NCBI RefSeq assembly: GCF_001027925.1
Contig: NZ_LECT01000043.1
Location: 1-64,000, forward strand
Origin: Rhodopirellula islandica
GTDB taxonomy: Bacteria > Planctomycetota > Planctomycetia > Pirellulales > Pirellulaceae
Length of the DNA: 64,000 nt
Direction of reading: 5' to 3'
This document shows positions 43,892-54,047 of the stretch, piece after piece. The notes beneath the pieces are model-generated. The model worked only from the letters and a program-made list of their open reading frames with translations. It searched no databases and was not told the DNA's origin. The position numbers were made by a program, and so were the translations under genes. Position 1 is the stretch's first letter. Each line of letters begins with the position of its first letter.

Positions 43892-45121
43892 TTAGTTTTC
43901 TTCGTCGCTGTAGACGTACTCGGGGAACGGAACATTGCTGCTCTTGCCACGAGGTGTCAGCAACGCTTGGTAAGCACGATAGTCGATGTTGTCTGGAATG
44001 AACCGAGTCCCACCGTCTGCCATGGCAACGTTGACACCGTCGACGTGAGCCGACGAAGGACGAGCAAGCTGGGCTGCGTTGCCGGTCGACATCTGAAGAT
44101 TGAAAATCTCGTCGGAGACCGATGTTCCGCCGCCATTGATTTTGTAGAAGCTCAAGACAGCATTTGGAACCTGAGGACCGGCATTTCCGTTTTTGTTCCA
44201 GAAAGAAGCCAAGGCGGCATCCGAGTTCTTCGGGTCAGCGTAGTGCCAAACCATCCCGTGAACATAACGAGCATTTTCAACCGAAAACACAACGTCGTTG
44301 TGAGCTGGATCAGCCAGAGTCACGTTGCTGGCGTTGATGAATCCAGCACGACTCCAAGGAAGGGCTTGAACGCTTTCGGCGAACAGCATGGTGTTACCAG
44401 CACCGTCTTTGAAGTCGTCCAAACGAACCTTGGGACCTTCGTACTCATGAACGCCATCGCCGCGCGAGTTGATGCTCGTCACGTTGTACTTGCAATTGAA
44501 TACGCCGTTGGCTCGGTCCTGAGACTCACCGAAAACGCTCGATCCAGAAGGAGCGGCCAAGAAACCCGATGGGCCAGTCGTATGGCACAGGCCGTTGTTA
44601 GCGATGTAGCTGTTCTTCGCGTAGTCACCAACAGCAACGGGATTGCTAGGGCACTGCATCAGCGCCAGGTTAGGAGCGGCCAACGAGTGAAAACCATCGC
44701 CAGAAGCACCGCTGGTGGCTTCATGCTCAGCACCAGACACATTGGTGTGAAGGATCGGGTAACGATCCTCACTCCAATGCTCGTAAGTGGGTTGTGCGTC
44801 GAGCCATGGCAACAATGCAACTGCCCAAGTCCCGATCTTCATGTGAGGAGCGAGTGCGGCACCCGAGTTACTTGGATCCGATGGATCGATGTAGCTGTCG
44901 TGACGGCCGAAGCTTTGAACATAACCGGGCAGTTCGCCCTTGGAGTTCGCGTATTGGATTGCCGCCAGAGAAAGGTTCTTGATTTGGGTGCTGCATTGAT
45001 TGCGGCGGGCGGTTTCCCGTGCTGCGTTGACAGCAGGAATCAGCAGTCCCATCAAGATGCCGATGATGGCAATCACCACCAACAATTCGACGAGAGTGAA
45101 ACCGGACGGTTTGGTTTTCAT
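43892..45121 (-). CDS. DUF1559 protein with type IV pilin-like N-terminus
   Basis: A 409-residue protein beginning MKTKPSGFTLVELLVVIAII, a prepilin cleavage motif (G/FTLVE) and hydrophobic helix, followed by the DUF1559 domain, abundant in planctomycetes, with the C-terminal ADGGTRFIPDNID signature. Probably processed by a prepilin peptidase and placed in a pseudopilus or at the cell surface. ATG 45121 is set by the pilin motif. Confidence 0.93.
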   Translation of the reverse strand: MKTKPSGFTLVELLVVIAIIGILMGLLIPAVNAARETARRNQCSTQIKNLSLAAIQYANSKGELPGYVQSFGRHDSYIDPSDPSNSGAALAPHMKIGTWAVALLPWLDAQPTYEHWSEDRYPILHTNVSGAEHEATSGASGDGFHSLAAPNLALMQCPSNPVAVGDYAKNSYIANNGLCHTTGPSGFLAAPSGSSVFGESQDRANGVFNCKYNVTSINSRGDGVHEYEGPKVRLDDFKDGAGNTMLFAESVQALPWSRAGFINASNVTLADPAHNDVVFSVENARYVHGMVWHYADPKNSDAALASFWNKNGNAGPQVPNAVLSFYKINGGGTSVSDEIFNLQMSTGNAAQLARPSSAHVDGVNVAMADGGTRFIPDNIDYRAYQALLTPRGKSSNVPFPEYVYSDEEN

Positions 45122-45648
45122 GGCGGTGTCCAAAGGCGAGGAGAAAAGAGACGACGCGATCCGGCAGTCGCCGGTCTGTTCGATCGCTAGCGTATGCATT
45201 ATTCCAGGCGCGAGAGGGAATTGCAACTCAGAACCCCTTCCTGGCACTGGTGTGGGGCACGAAAGCACCAACTGGTGCGGGTCAACTCAACTTTTCCGGC
45301 TCTCAACGCCTTCGTGAGTGCCTTTCTGACAGTTTGGCCGCCAATCGATCAACGAATTCGCCCGAAACCAATCCCCCCCAAATGCGAGACGTTCTCAAAA
45401 CGACGTCGATTCGCACGAATGAACGCTGGCTGTTTCACAGCAAATTCAGAAGAACGGTCGAAGATTTTCTGCCTGAAGCCGCCACGACAGAATCCCATTT
45501 GCAAGCATTGCCGAGCTGGACATTTTGGCGGATTGGATCGAGGGATCACGAATGTTGGGTTCGCGAAGCCCCTGCGAAGGCGACTGAACGCTGCTCCCGG
45601 CACACCAACCGCCGAACAAACGTCAACGCTTTCCCGGTGCGGATTCCT
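45122..45648. other. Intergenic region without convincing gene
   Basis: 527 bp upstream of the DUF1559 gene and downstream of the greA-linked gene. A + strand ORF crosses it but continues antisense through the next gene. No repeat or RNA recognised. Confidence 0.4.
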
Positions 45649-46386
45649 TCAGAAGCCGCCTTGGTCGACCGCGGCAGTCAACTCACGTTTCAGGATCTCA
45701 TCGATTGGTTTGCGCTCAAAGAATTGATCGGCCAGATCATCGCGGTCACCAACCAACTTGGCTCGCTCGACCACATCCCGAATCTCATCAGCAGCGAGCG
45801 GTTGCTTCAGGACTCGTCCCAGCGGATGCGTGGTGTCGACTTGCGTGGTCGGCAGCAAGACATCGTTGACATCAATGACCGTTGCTTTGCCTCGTTCAAT
45901 GGCACGACGCAAGCGAGAGATCTGCTTCAGACCGTCGTCGCGTTCCGCGTCATCAAAGTTGTCTTGGATGAACGCGTCGATCACGTCGAGTTCCCCGTAC
46001 TGAGGAATGGGCAAACGCACCAAACGTTGCATCACGGCAGACGCTCTCTCTTGCGGATAATCCTCCGCTCGCATCTCTTTAATCGTCGTTTCCAACTGCT
46101 CGATGACGGACTTCTTTTCATCGGGTGGCAACAGACTCTGCTCGATGACGTCGACGTACCCGACCAATGTTCGGACAGCGACCTCTGTTCGTTTCTGAAA
46201 CAGCACCCAAGTGGTGACGCCACAAAACACAAACGACACAATCCCCATCAGCAATGTGCATGCAATCGCGATCGGCATGCACCCCGGCTCTTGCTGTTCG
46301 GGCGTGCTCGTCGAACGCGAACTGGATTCGGCACCGGCACCGGACGGGGCCGATGCCGGTGAGTTTTCATCGTTGGTGGAACTCAC
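45649..46386 (-). CDS. Membrane-anchored hypothetical protein downstream of greA
   Basis: A 245-residue protein: Ser/Pro-rich N-terminus (1-35), one membrane segment (about 38-62) and a helical charged C-terminal domain ([20 protein letters not shown]). Its start overlaps the greA stop by 4 bp, so the two are translationally coupled. Function unknown. Confidence 0.72.
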   Translation of the reverse strand: MSSTNDENSPASAPSGAGAESSSRSTSTPEQQEPGCMPIAIACTLLMGIVSFVFCGVTTWVLFQKRTEVAVRTLVGYVDVIEQSLLPPDEKKSVIEQLETTIKEMRAEDYPQERASAVMQRLVRLPIPQYGELDVIDAFIQDNFDDAERDDGLKQISRLRRAIERGKATVIDVNDVLLPTTQVDTTHPLGRVLKQPLAADEIRDVVERAKLVGDRDDLADQFFERKPIDEILKRELTAAVDQGGF

Positions 46387-46862
46387 AGGTTGAATTCAAT
46401 CTTCAGGATTTTGAATTTCAACTTTCCGGCCGGCACATCGACCTCAGCCACTTCGCCAACCTTCTTGCCGACCAAGCCTTGGCCGAACGGACTGGTCACC
46501 AGAATCTTGCCGCTGTCGTAATCTTCATCGCCAGCGCCCACCAAGGTGAACTGTTCTTCGTCACCATAGGCGACGTCTTCCACCGTCACGGTGCAGCCAA
46601 ACACAACTTCGTCTTTGGGCAACGACGAGACATCAATGATCGACGCACGCGCGATCTTGTCGCGGAGTTCGTTGATCTTCGCCATCAACATGCCCTGGTT
46701 CTCGCGCTGAGCGTGATACTCCGCGTTCTCTTTCAAGTCACCTTCTTCGCGAGCCTCTGCGATTTTCTGCACGATCATCGGCATTTCTTCGTTTTCCATG
46801 CGATTGATCTCGGCCTTGATCTTGTTGTAGCCCTCTCGGGTCATTGGCACCAATTCGACCAT
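46383..46862 (-). CDS. greA: Transcription elongation factor GreA
   Basis: A 159-residue protein of the usual length. The N-terminal coiled coil carries the tip acidic pair ([19 protein letters not shown], about 37-55) and the C-terminal FKBP-like domain ends with [20 protein letters not shown]. It rescues backtracked RNA polymerase by stimulating RNA cleavage. First gene of a two-gene unit. Confidence 0.97.
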   Translation of the reverse strand: MVELVPMTREGYNKIKAEINRMENEEMPMIVQKIAEAREEGDLKENAEYHAQRENQGMLMAKINELRDKIARASIIDVSSLPKDEVVFGCTVTVEDVAYGDEEQFTLVGAGDEDYDSGKILVTSPFGQGLVGKKVGEVAEVDVPAGKLKFKILKIEFNL

Positions 46863-46895
46863 TTCGCGATCCTACGTGTGTTTGGCTGGAGACAT

Positions 46896-46926
46896 AAAAA
46901 AAGAAACCTTCCCCGAGGGAAAGGTT
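46896..46926 (-). terminator. Intrinsic terminator between yacG and greA
   Basis: Stem AACCTTTCCC/GGGAAGGTT on the - strand, with TTTCTTTTTTT following. It ends the yacG transcript upstream of greA. Confidence 0.82.
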
Positions 46927-47034
46927 CGTTCGCAATCCCGAATTGTCGGCCAGTCTGATTGAAAAGTCCAGTCCCAGTCGCCACGCGATCTGCAATCAGG
47001 CACTTTGAGAGAACGCCCAAACAAAGAAGTCGTC

Positions 47035-47283
47035 TCAATCCTCAAATCGATACGACTGCCCCATGTGCCGTTCCGGGCTGGGCTGAGACGAATCACGGTC
47101 GTCCAAGTATTCCACCGGCGCATCGCCAGGCTCACCTTCATGCGGCAATCCAATCTCCTCGTTCATCCAGCGGCCCAAATCAATCAGCTGGCACCGCTCG
47201 GAACAAAATGGCATCGCAGGCGTCTCATCTGAAAGAAAACGGCGATGGCACGTGGGGCAATTGACTTTGACAGGCGGCTGCAT
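47035..47283 (-). CDS. yacG: DNA gyrase inhibitor YacG-like zinc protein
   Basis: An 82-residue protein with the YacG zinc site [10 protein letters not shown] and [20 protein letters not shown] (about residues 8-45). In E. coli YacG binds GyrB and inhibits gyrase. The longer acidic tail is common. Its start is close to the divergent retropepsin-like gene region. Confidence 0.9.
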   Translation of the reverse strand: MQPPVKVNCPTCHRRFLSDETPAMPFCSERCQLIDLGRWMNEEIGLPHEGEPGDAPVEYLDDRDSSQPSPERHMGQSYRFED

Positions 47284-47539
47284 GGGAGGATCCTCGTTGA
47301 ATCTGGTTGGTCGTTCAGCATCAGTGTTTTCAAGTCACAAGCCTCCTTCTGGGTCGGAAAGGGACTCCTTCCGCAGGAGGGCTTGTTACAATCGCCTCAA
47401 GCGATGCTCAGCGGAATTCCCTGCTCATTTTGGCAAGGTTCGATTGACCGAACTCGAATCACAATCCCGGCAAACGTTCGACTGCATCGCCGTCGTCAAC
47501 CAAACTGGCTTTCCCACGTCCTTTCGTCAAGCTCGTCCG

Positions 47540-48772
47540 ATGCAAACCAACTGCCATCGCCTCCGCAGCCACCTGCTGGACTGCCGACCGAACCAGGCGT
47601 CGCGTTCTGCGAACGCGCATAAATCAACGAGTTTCAACTGCATTCGAACGGGTTGCTTGATCGTGGCCTTCGGTTGGTTGGCGACATTCCCCCTTTCAAA
47701 ACTACCCGCCCAAACGTTGCTCGCCGAAGACGATCCTTCCGAACAAACGTCAGCCGACACGCCGCAGGTGACTCGCTATTCCGCCAGTGTCGAAGCGAAG
47801 GCGGAAAAGATTCTTCAAGAAACGGGCCTCCGGCGCAGCGGTAAATCGCTCATCGCCAATGAGTCCGCTGACATCGCCCGAGCCATGACCGCTCTCTCCA
47901 AGCAACGACGTGAATTGACGTTGGAACAAAAAGAACTGAACGGCTTGCTCGCTCAAGTCCAGCAAATCAACGATCAAATTCGCAACTTGGAAACCCAAGA
48001 CGGTGAACTGAATCTGCAATTGGCTCGCGTCGCTGGAAACGACGTCGCATCCAACAACCGAATCGTCGCCTTGATCAACGCCAACCGAACTCGTGTCGGC
48101 CAGTTCCGATCACAGCGAACCAAAACACAAGAACTGGCCAATCAACAGCGTTCGGAGTTGAACTCGAAAGAGGCCGCCTACGCCGAGTCCGTCTTTCAAA
48201 TTCGCAAGGACTTGAACACCATGCGTGTTTCAATCTCCGAAAAGCTGGAAGACCCCAAGGTCAAAATCGCGATTCAGGTCATGAATGCGAACCAAGGGAT
48301 CCCGGCATCGATCTCGGCAGAGGACATCTTGCAAACGATCGAACTTCGACTGGCAAAGGTCGAACAAGAGGTTTTCTCGGAATCGATTCCGCTGGAAATT
48401 GAACGCAACGGATCCCTGTACGTGACCGTCAGCGTCAACAACCAACCCGTCCGCATGGTCGTCGACAGCGGCGCCACGCTGGTGACATTGCCGGCAGAAA
48501 TCGCGAAAGAGCTTCAAATCGAAATCCCGACGGATGCTCCGCTGTTGCGTTTGGTGATGGCAAATGGCGATGAGATCTCAGCCAAACGCGTCAAGCTGGC
48601 CTCCGTCCGCGTCGGGCAATTCGAAGCCAAAGAGGTGTCGTGTGCGATCTTGGAACCGATCGCGTCCCGCGCTGACCCGATGCTGGGAATGAGCTACCTG
48701 GGCGAATTCAAATTTGAAATCGATGCCACTCAGAAGAGCCTGAGCATGCTGCGCGTCGAAACATCGCCCTGA
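47540..48772 (+). CDS. Exported retropepsin-like aspartic protease
   Basis: A 410-residue protein from ATG 47540 with an N-terminal hydrophobic segment (about 37-56), a long coiled coil (about 110-230) and a C-terminal retropepsin-like domain with VRMVVDSGATLVTLP (catalytic DSG, about 307-321) and GMSYLGEFKFEID. Single-domain proteases of this type dimerise. The coiled coil may drive that. Substrate unknown. Confidence 0.85.
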   Translation: MQTNCHRLRSHLLDCRPNQASRSANAHKSTSFNCIRTGCLIVAFGWLATFPLSKLPAQTLLAEDDPSEQTSADTPQVTRYSASVEAKAEKILQETGLRRSGKSLIANESADIARAMTALSKQRRELTLEQKELNGLLAQVQQINDQIRNLETQDGELNLQLARVAGNDVASNNRIVALINANRTRVGQFRSQRTKTQELANQQRSELNSKEAAYAESVFQIRKDLNTMRVSISEKLEDPKVKIAIQVMNANQGIPASISAEDILQTIELRLAKVEQEVFSESIPLEIERNGSLYVTVSVNNQPVRMVVDSGATLVTLPAEIAKELQIEIPTDAPLLRLVMANGDEISAKRVKLASVRVGQFEAKEVSCAILEPIASRADPMLGMSYLGEFKFEIDATQKSLSMLRVETSP

Positions 48773-48910
48773 GAAACTTGCATTGGCTCTCGCCAGCGGT
48801 GACAATGCTGCCCCACCCCGGCACCCACCCCGAGTTCGTCCCGCCGATCTCGTCCCTCCCTCCCAAAGCTCTCGCGATCGATTTGCGAACGCTTTTCCTG
48901 CCCCTTGCTT

Positions 48911-51445
48911 ATGTGTACCAGGCTTCAAATTCCGCTCGGCATGATCGCGCCGGGACTGATCCTTTTGCTTGGCTCGCTCACTGTCTCTCCGTATTGCTAC
49001 AGCGATGACAATGCCGAAGCAACAGATTCAATCGTCCCAACCCCCGTCGCCCTGACCTCGTTCGAAGACAGCGTTCGCCCGCTGTTGGTCACCTACTGCG
49101 GTGATTGCCATTCACCCGATGACGAAGAAGACCCGGTGGGCTTTTTAAAATCGATGACGACGGACGAGATTCAACTTCGCCGCGAGATCTGGTCGAGCGC
49201 CGCCGAGCAACTGCACAACCGAACGATGCCGCCTGCCGACGTGGCTCAACCCACCGAAGCAGAACGCCTGCAACTGTCTCAGTGGATCAGCCATCACCTG
49301 ACCGCCACCGCGTGCGATGGAGACGAGTTCGCCGGGCGTCCGGTCCCACGCCGATTGAACCGAGACCAATACACACACGCGATCAACGAACTGACTGGTC
49401 TGGACTTTGATTTCGTCGAAACCTTCCCAGCCGACGGTGGCGGTGGCGAAGGCTTCAACAACAATGGCGAAACACTCTTCATGCCGCCCCTGTTGATGGA
49501 ACGGTACCTGGAGGTTACGTCCGCTGTCATCGACCAAGCCATCGTGCTGAAGCCACGCGTCAGTGAATTCAAAACGCTTGCCGGCGCAGCCGACGCAAGG
49601 CATTCGTTGCTGAGCAGCACCGCCGAAACATTCGGGCTGTGGATCCGCTTGCCTCCGGATGCCCCCGAACAGACGCACGTCCAGGTTCGAGTCGACGGCA
49701 TCGTCGCCGGAACACTGGCACCAAACGATCGACGCGATGGCCAGCACTGGATGACCGTCTCATTGCCAAAGGGACAACACGTCATTGCAGTCCGCACTTC
49801 ACTCGCGGATGCAGATGCCACCGATGCAAATGCAACTGGCTCGAATGCACCACCGATCGAACAAGTCCGCCTGCTGCAGTTGCCTCGCGTGGAGTATCGC
49901 AAAGGCCAACAAGTCGAACGCGATCGACAAAAGATCTCCGAGATCGTTCGCGAATTCGCGAGCCAAAACGCGAAGACTCCCATCGATCAACTCCAGCAAA
50001 ATTTCTCTCGTGAGTTCACCCAGCACGGCGGCGACTCGCTGCAGAAGCGATTGTCCGCCACCGCAAAAATCTTGGGGCTCTCGCCCGACCAAGATGCGCT
50101 CACACACGCCTTGTCGCGTGAAGATGCCAAGACGGCATTGTCACGGTTTGCCCGGAAGGCCTGGCGTCGCCCGATTGAGTCGTCCACGATCGATCGATGG
50201 ATGCTCTTGTTCGATCATGTGGTCAAGCGTGGTGAAACACCACGGGCGGCCTTGCAGTTGGCCCTGCAAGCCGTTTTGACATCGCCTCATTTTCTTTACA
50301 TCAGCGAAGCGGACGACGACGCGTCAGGCATCCATCCGATTTCGGACCTGGAACTCGCAACTCGGCTCTCGTTCTTCCTGTGGTACTCGCTGCCAGACGA
50401 GCGTCTGTTGAAACTGGCCGAACAAAATGAATTGAGTGTCCCCCAAACGCTTCACGAAGAAGTGAACCGAATGCTCGCTGACCCGCGATCGAAACGTTTC
50501 GCTGATGCCTTCGCAAGCCAATGGCTCGGAACGACGGCCGTCGGCAACACAGTCATCCCTGACACCAGCTTCTTCAAACCGGCCTACAACGATGAATTGG
50601 TCCGCGATCTTCGCGAACAGGTCGGACAAACCATGGCTTGGATGATTCGCGAAAATCGGCCGGTCACCGATTGGATTGATTCCAACACGGTCGTCGTCAA
50701 CCATCGACTGGCGAAACACTATGGCATGGATCAAACCGCCCAGAAATGGAACGGCGACAAGAACGACTTCTTGCCCATCGAAACCGACAACGATCCCGAG
50801 TCATCGCGACGCGCCGGCGCATTGGGCCTGGGAGCCGTTCACATGCTGACCAGTTATTCGCGAAGGACCAGCCCTGTTCTTCGTGGAGCTTGGGTCTTGG
50901 AAACCATCTTTGGAACTCGAGTTCCCGCCCCTCCGCCGGACGTGCCATCGCTGCCCGGCGGTGAAAAGGAATCTGGCAAAACCACCGTCCGCGAGAGACT
51001 GGAACAACACCGTGAGAACCCCACCTGCGCAGCTTGTCACGATTTGATTGACCCAATTGGATTCGCTCTCGAAAACTTCGATGTGATCGGCCGTTGGCGT
51101 GATCGAGAACGTGGTCCCGAGAGCGAAGCAGCCTGGCAAGAGAAGGCGAAGAAGCATCCAGAAAAGCTGAAGAGCCTTCCCGAAATTGACAGTTCCGGCC
51201 GAATGCCAAGCGGTGAAACGTTTGACGGTGTCGATGAACTGAGGGCGGTGTTGATGGCTCGCCAAGAGGCTTTCCTGGACGAGTACATTCGCCGCATGCT
51301 TGGGTTCGCACTGGCACGCAGCCTGGAAGAAGCCGACGCCTGCACCATCGACTCCATTCGCAATCGATTGCTCGAGAACGATCTGCAAACTCGCGAATTG
51401 ATTCACGCCATCATCCAAAGCGTTCCCTTTCAAAACCGAGGCTAG
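48911..51445 (+). CDS. DUF1592-family multi-domain protein with c-type haem site
   Basis: An 844-residue exported protein (signal about 8-32). A cytochrome-like segment with CGDCH (about residue 66) is followed by the domain series known in planctomycetes: DUF1587 (PRRLNRDQYTHAINELTG), DUF1595, DUF1592 (LATRLSFFLWYSLPDERLL), DUF1588 (RRTSPVLRGAWVLETIFGT, then NPTCAACHDLIDPIGFALEN with a second CXXCH) and DUF1585 at the C-terminus. Biochemical role not established. It is followed 3 bp later by the DUF1552 gene, its regular partner. Confidence 0.93.
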   Translation: MCTRLQIPLGMIAPGLILLLGSLTVSPYCYSDDNAEATDSIVPTPVALTSFEDSVRPLLVTYCGDCHSPDDEEDPVGFLKSMTTDEIQLRREIWSSAAEQLHNRTMPPADVAQPTEAERLQLSQWISHHLTATACDGDEFAGRPVPRRLNRDQYTHAINELTGLDFDFVETFPADGGGGEGFNNNGETLFMPPLLMERYLEVTSAVIDQAIVLKPRVSEFKTLAGAADARHSLLSSTAETFGLWIRLPPDAPEQTHVQVRVDGIVAGTLAPNDRRDGQHWMTVSLPKGQHVIAVRTSLADADATDANATGSNAPPIEQVRLLQLPRVEYRKGQQVERDRQKISEIVREFASQNAKTPIDQLQQNFSREFTQHGGDSLQKRLSATAKILGLSPDQDALTHALSREDAKTALSRFARKAWRRPIESSTIDRWMLLFDHVVKRGETPRAALQLALQAVLTSPHFLYISEADDDASGIHPISDLELATRLSFFLWYSLPDERLLKLAEQNELSVPQTLHEEVNRMLADPRSKRFADAFASQWLGTTAVGNTVIPDTSFFKPAYNDELVRDLREQVGQTMAWMIRENRPVTDWIDSNTVVVNHRLAKHYGMDQTAQKWNGDKNDFLPIETDNDPESSRRAGALGLGAVHMLTSYSRRTSPVLRGAWVLETIFGTRVPAPPPDVPSLPGGEKESGKTTVRERLEQHRENPTCAACHDLIDPIGFALENFDVIGRWRDRERGPESEAAWQEKAKKHPEKLKSLPEIDSSGRMPSGETFDGVDELRAVLMARQEAFLDEYIRRMLGFALARSLEEADACTIDSIRNRLLENDLQTRELIHAIIQSVPFQNRG

Positions 51446-51448
51446 ACA

Positions 51449-52885
51449 ATGCTGATTCGAACCAAGCGAGCCCGCCTGTCACGACGTCGCCTGTTGCGTG
51501 GACTGTCGCAAGGCTCCGCGATCGGGATCAGCCTGCCCTGGCTGCATGCGATGGCCGGCGAGCCCGCAGATGATTCCACGCCAGCAGTGGACGAGAACGG
51601 CAAAGTCAAACCACTTGATCGGCCTCCCGTTCGCGCCGCGTTCCTGTTCATGCCCAACGGCGTGAACCCCGCGAACTGGACCCCCGAAGTGAAGGAGAAC
51701 AGCGACCAGTTCGATCTCACCCCAATGCTCAAACCATTGGCAGACGTCCGCGACGAAGTCCTCTTGCTGGAGAATTTGCACCATCCCAACGTGAACATGC
51801 GGAATGGTCACTGGCCGAAAGTGCCCGCGTTCTTGTCGGGCGGTTTTGTGCTGCGAACGTCCGGTCGCGACATGGACACCGGAAGCATGTCGGCGGACCA
51901 ATTCATCGCTTCCAAGCTCGGTTCCCACACGCCGCTTCCTAGTTTGGAATTGGGCGTCGATTCCGCGTACACCGGCGTCGACAATGTCGGTGGCGGTTTC
52001 ACTCGGATCTACGGATCCCACATCGCCTGGCGTGACCGACACACACCGTTGCCCAACGAGATCGTTCCGCAACTCGCATTCGACCGATTGTTCCGTGGCG
52101 GGGCGGCGTCACCGCCCGTCTCCGGACTGAACTTGCATGACCCGCAGATCGCAAAATCACTCCAGCGAGACACAACCAGCGTGCTGGACATCGTCCTCGA
52201 AGACGCCCGTGGGTTGTCCCGACAACTCGGCAGTGAAGACCGTGCCAAACTGGACGAATACCTGCAAAGCGTACGCAGTGTCGAGCAACGCATTGAAGCC
52301 TCGATGAAGCCCCAACGGCGTTGGATCAACGAAGGCAAGATTGACGTCCCGCGACCTGGACCAGGTTTGCCCGAACAACACATCGAGCACGTTCGCTTGA
52401 TGATGGACATCATGGTGCTGGCGTTTTGGACCGACTCCACTCGCGTGGCAACGTTCATGATGGGCAACGCTCAAACCGGCAGAAACTTTTCGTTCCTGGA
52501 CGGCGTGAACAGTTCCTTCCATGGAATCTCACATCACCGCAACGAAGCCGACCGCATCGCTGAATACGAGCGAATCGGAACCTGGCACATCGAGCAATAC
52601 GCTTACCTGATCGACCGCATGCGATCGCTCAAAGAAGGCGACACAACGCTGCTGGACAACTCGATGGTGATGTTTGGATCGACGATTCGAGACGGCAACA
52701 AACACGACATCGAAAACCTGCCGTTGCTGATGGCTGGCCGGGGCGGCGGTGCCATTCGCACCGGTCGGCGCCTGATCACCCCTGAAAAATCACGCTTGTG
52801 CAATCTGTATGTTTCGATGTTCAACGCGATGGGAATCGAGGCGGAACAATTCGGAACCAGCGACGGCAAGGTCGACCTGAGCTAA
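51449..52885 (+). CDS. DUF1552-family exported protein
   Basis: A 478-residue protein with a Tat-like start (SRRRLLRGLSQGSAIGISLP) and the DUF1552 domain (RAAFLFMPNGVNPANWTP, SADQFIASKLG, ATFMMGNAQTGRNFSF). The family is related to the sulfatase-like DUF1501 group. It is placed immediately after the DUF1592 gene, so the two form an operon and likely a functional pair at the cell surface. Function unknown. Confidence 0.93.
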   Translation: MLIRTKRARLSRRRLLRGLSQGSAIGISLPWLHAMAGEPADDSTPAVDENGKVKPLDRPPVRAAFLFMPNGVNPANWTPEVKENSDQFDLTPMLKPLADVRDEVLLLENLHHPNVNMRNGHWPKVPAFLSGGFVLRTSGRDMDTGSMSADQFIASKLGSHTPLPSLELGVDSAYTGVDNVGGGFTRIYGSHIAWRDRHTPLPNEIVPQLAFDRLFRGGAASPPVSGLNLHDPQIAKSLQRDTTSVLDIVLEDARGLSRQLGSEDRAKLDEYLQSVRSVEQRIEASMKPQRRWINEGKIDVPRPGPGLPEQHIEHVRLMMDIMVLAFWTDSTRVATFMMGNAQTGRNFSFLDGVNSSFHGISHHRNEADRIAEYERIGTWHIEQYAYLIDRMRSLKEGDTTLLDNSMVMFGSTIRDGNKHDIENLPLLMAGRGGGAIRTGRRLITPEKSRLCNLYVSMFNAMGIEAEQFGTSDGKVDLS

Positions 52886-52910
52886 GCAGGTACGCATGTG
52901 TCATCGGGTA

Positions 52911-52976
52911 TGTGAGCCGTTGGCGTTAGCCACGGTTTTCACGCACAACCGGGGCTAACGCCCAAACGGCTCACAT
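52911..52976. repeat. Long palindromic dispersed repeat
   Basis: ATGTGAGCCGTT...GGCGTTAGCC...CGGTT against AACCGGGGCTAACGCCC and AAACGGCTCACAT. It lies between the convergent DUF1552 and OmpA-like genes and may act as a terminator. Part of it recurs at 16412-16474 inside intron copy 2. Confidence 0.8.
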
Positions 52977-53060
52977 GGTTGTGCTTGATCATTCCTGCCG
53001 ACCTGCTTAACACCCGCCTTCGCTCTCCACCGCCAAACTCGGCGACCACCACCCGGGAGA

Positions 53061-53909
53061 TCAGAACGACTCCGGGTAGATCACCAGTTCGACGCGGCGA
53101 TTCGCGGCACGTCCAGCGGGAGTCGCGTTGTCTTGACGTGGGTTGTTGGAACCCTGAGCGACGGTGAACAACTGCTGAGCAGGCATGCCGCTCCGACGAG
53201 TCAGCCAATCCAGCACCGCACTCGTTTGAGCGGAGGTGAGCTGATGAGCACTGCCTGCGGCTCCTCCATACACCGGTGCATTGTCGGTGTAACCTTCGAT
53301 GCCGATTCGCTGGCGAGGGAACACCGCCCGAATCTGAGCCGCGGTGGGGTCCAAGACCGATCCGGCGGAAGGTTGAAGTTGCCCGGTTCCTTGAGCAAAC
53401 AATTGGTCGCTTGGCAAAATGACTCGGAGGACTTCGCCGTCTTGCTCCACCTTCAAACCACCGAGGTTCAAACGCCCCGCCATCTGGTTGAGGTTCGTGT
53501 TGGCGCGAATCGTCGCCCCGCCACGCATCTGAGCGGACGCCTGGAAACTCCGTGCTTGCGTTTGTGCGTCTTGAGCAACAATGCGAGCGGACTCGTACTG
53601 CTGCGTTGTGTCGGACAATTGCTTGCGAACCAAATTCAGTTCGTCACGGTAAACCTGGGCTTGCTGTTCGCTTTGTGCCAACTGAGTGGTGAGCTGGCGA
53701 TTGTTGTCGTCGAGGAGCTGAACACGTCGGTTCAGTTCGGAGACCTGGGCTTGGATACCATTGACCGCGGTGGTGCTCGGTGGTGGTTGCCACACGGAGG
53801 TGCCCCCGCCCGCCAAGTACGGGTTTTGCGAGCAGCCGGTCGCAACGCAGGCCCACAAAAGTGTGACCGCGAGGAAAGCTGTTTCGGAGCGTTGACGCAG
53901 AACGTTCAT
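53061..53909 (-). CDS. OmpA/MotB-type peptidoglycan-binding lipoprotein
   Basis: A 282-residue protein with a signal and lipobox (CVATGC, Cys about 26), a coiled coil (about 50-125) and a C-terminal OmpA domain: IGIEGYTDNAP (about 208-218), LTSAQTSAVLDWL and NPRQDNATPAGRAANRRVEL with the peptidoglycan-binding Asp/Arg pattern. It probably links the outer membrane or cell envelope to peptidoglycan. Confidence 0.9.
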   Translation of the reverse strand: MNVLRQRSETAFLAVTLLWACVATGCSQNPYLAGGGTSVWQPPPSTTAVNGIQAQVSELNRRVQLLDDNNRQLTTQLAQSEQQAQVYRDELNLVRKQLSDTTQQYESARIVAQDAQTQARSFQASAQMRGGATIRANTNLNQMAGRLNLGGLKVEQDGEVLRVILPSDQLFAQGTGQLQPSAGSVLDPTAAQIRAVFPRQRIGIEGYTDNAPVYGGAAGSAHQLTSAQTSAVLDWLTRRSGMPAQQLFTVAQGSNNPRQDNATPAGRAANRRVELVIYPESF

Positions 53910-54047
53910 GGCAGGGACGTTACGAAACGAAACCCATTGTTCACAACACTGATTCGAATTGAGTTGCGAAAAAATTCGCGGATTCGCTCAAGAATGCCCG
54001 CCCACGGAATCGCCTGAATTTCAGCAAGCTCGCCGGCAAGGTCAGCT

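Noticed and set aside
43967-45190. 407-codon + strand ORF
   Set aside because: Antisense to the DUF1559 gene, which has an unmistakable pilin-like start and domain.
45250-46362. 370-codon + strand ORF
   Set aside because: Mostly antisense to the membrane protein gene that is coupled to greA by a 4-bp overlap.
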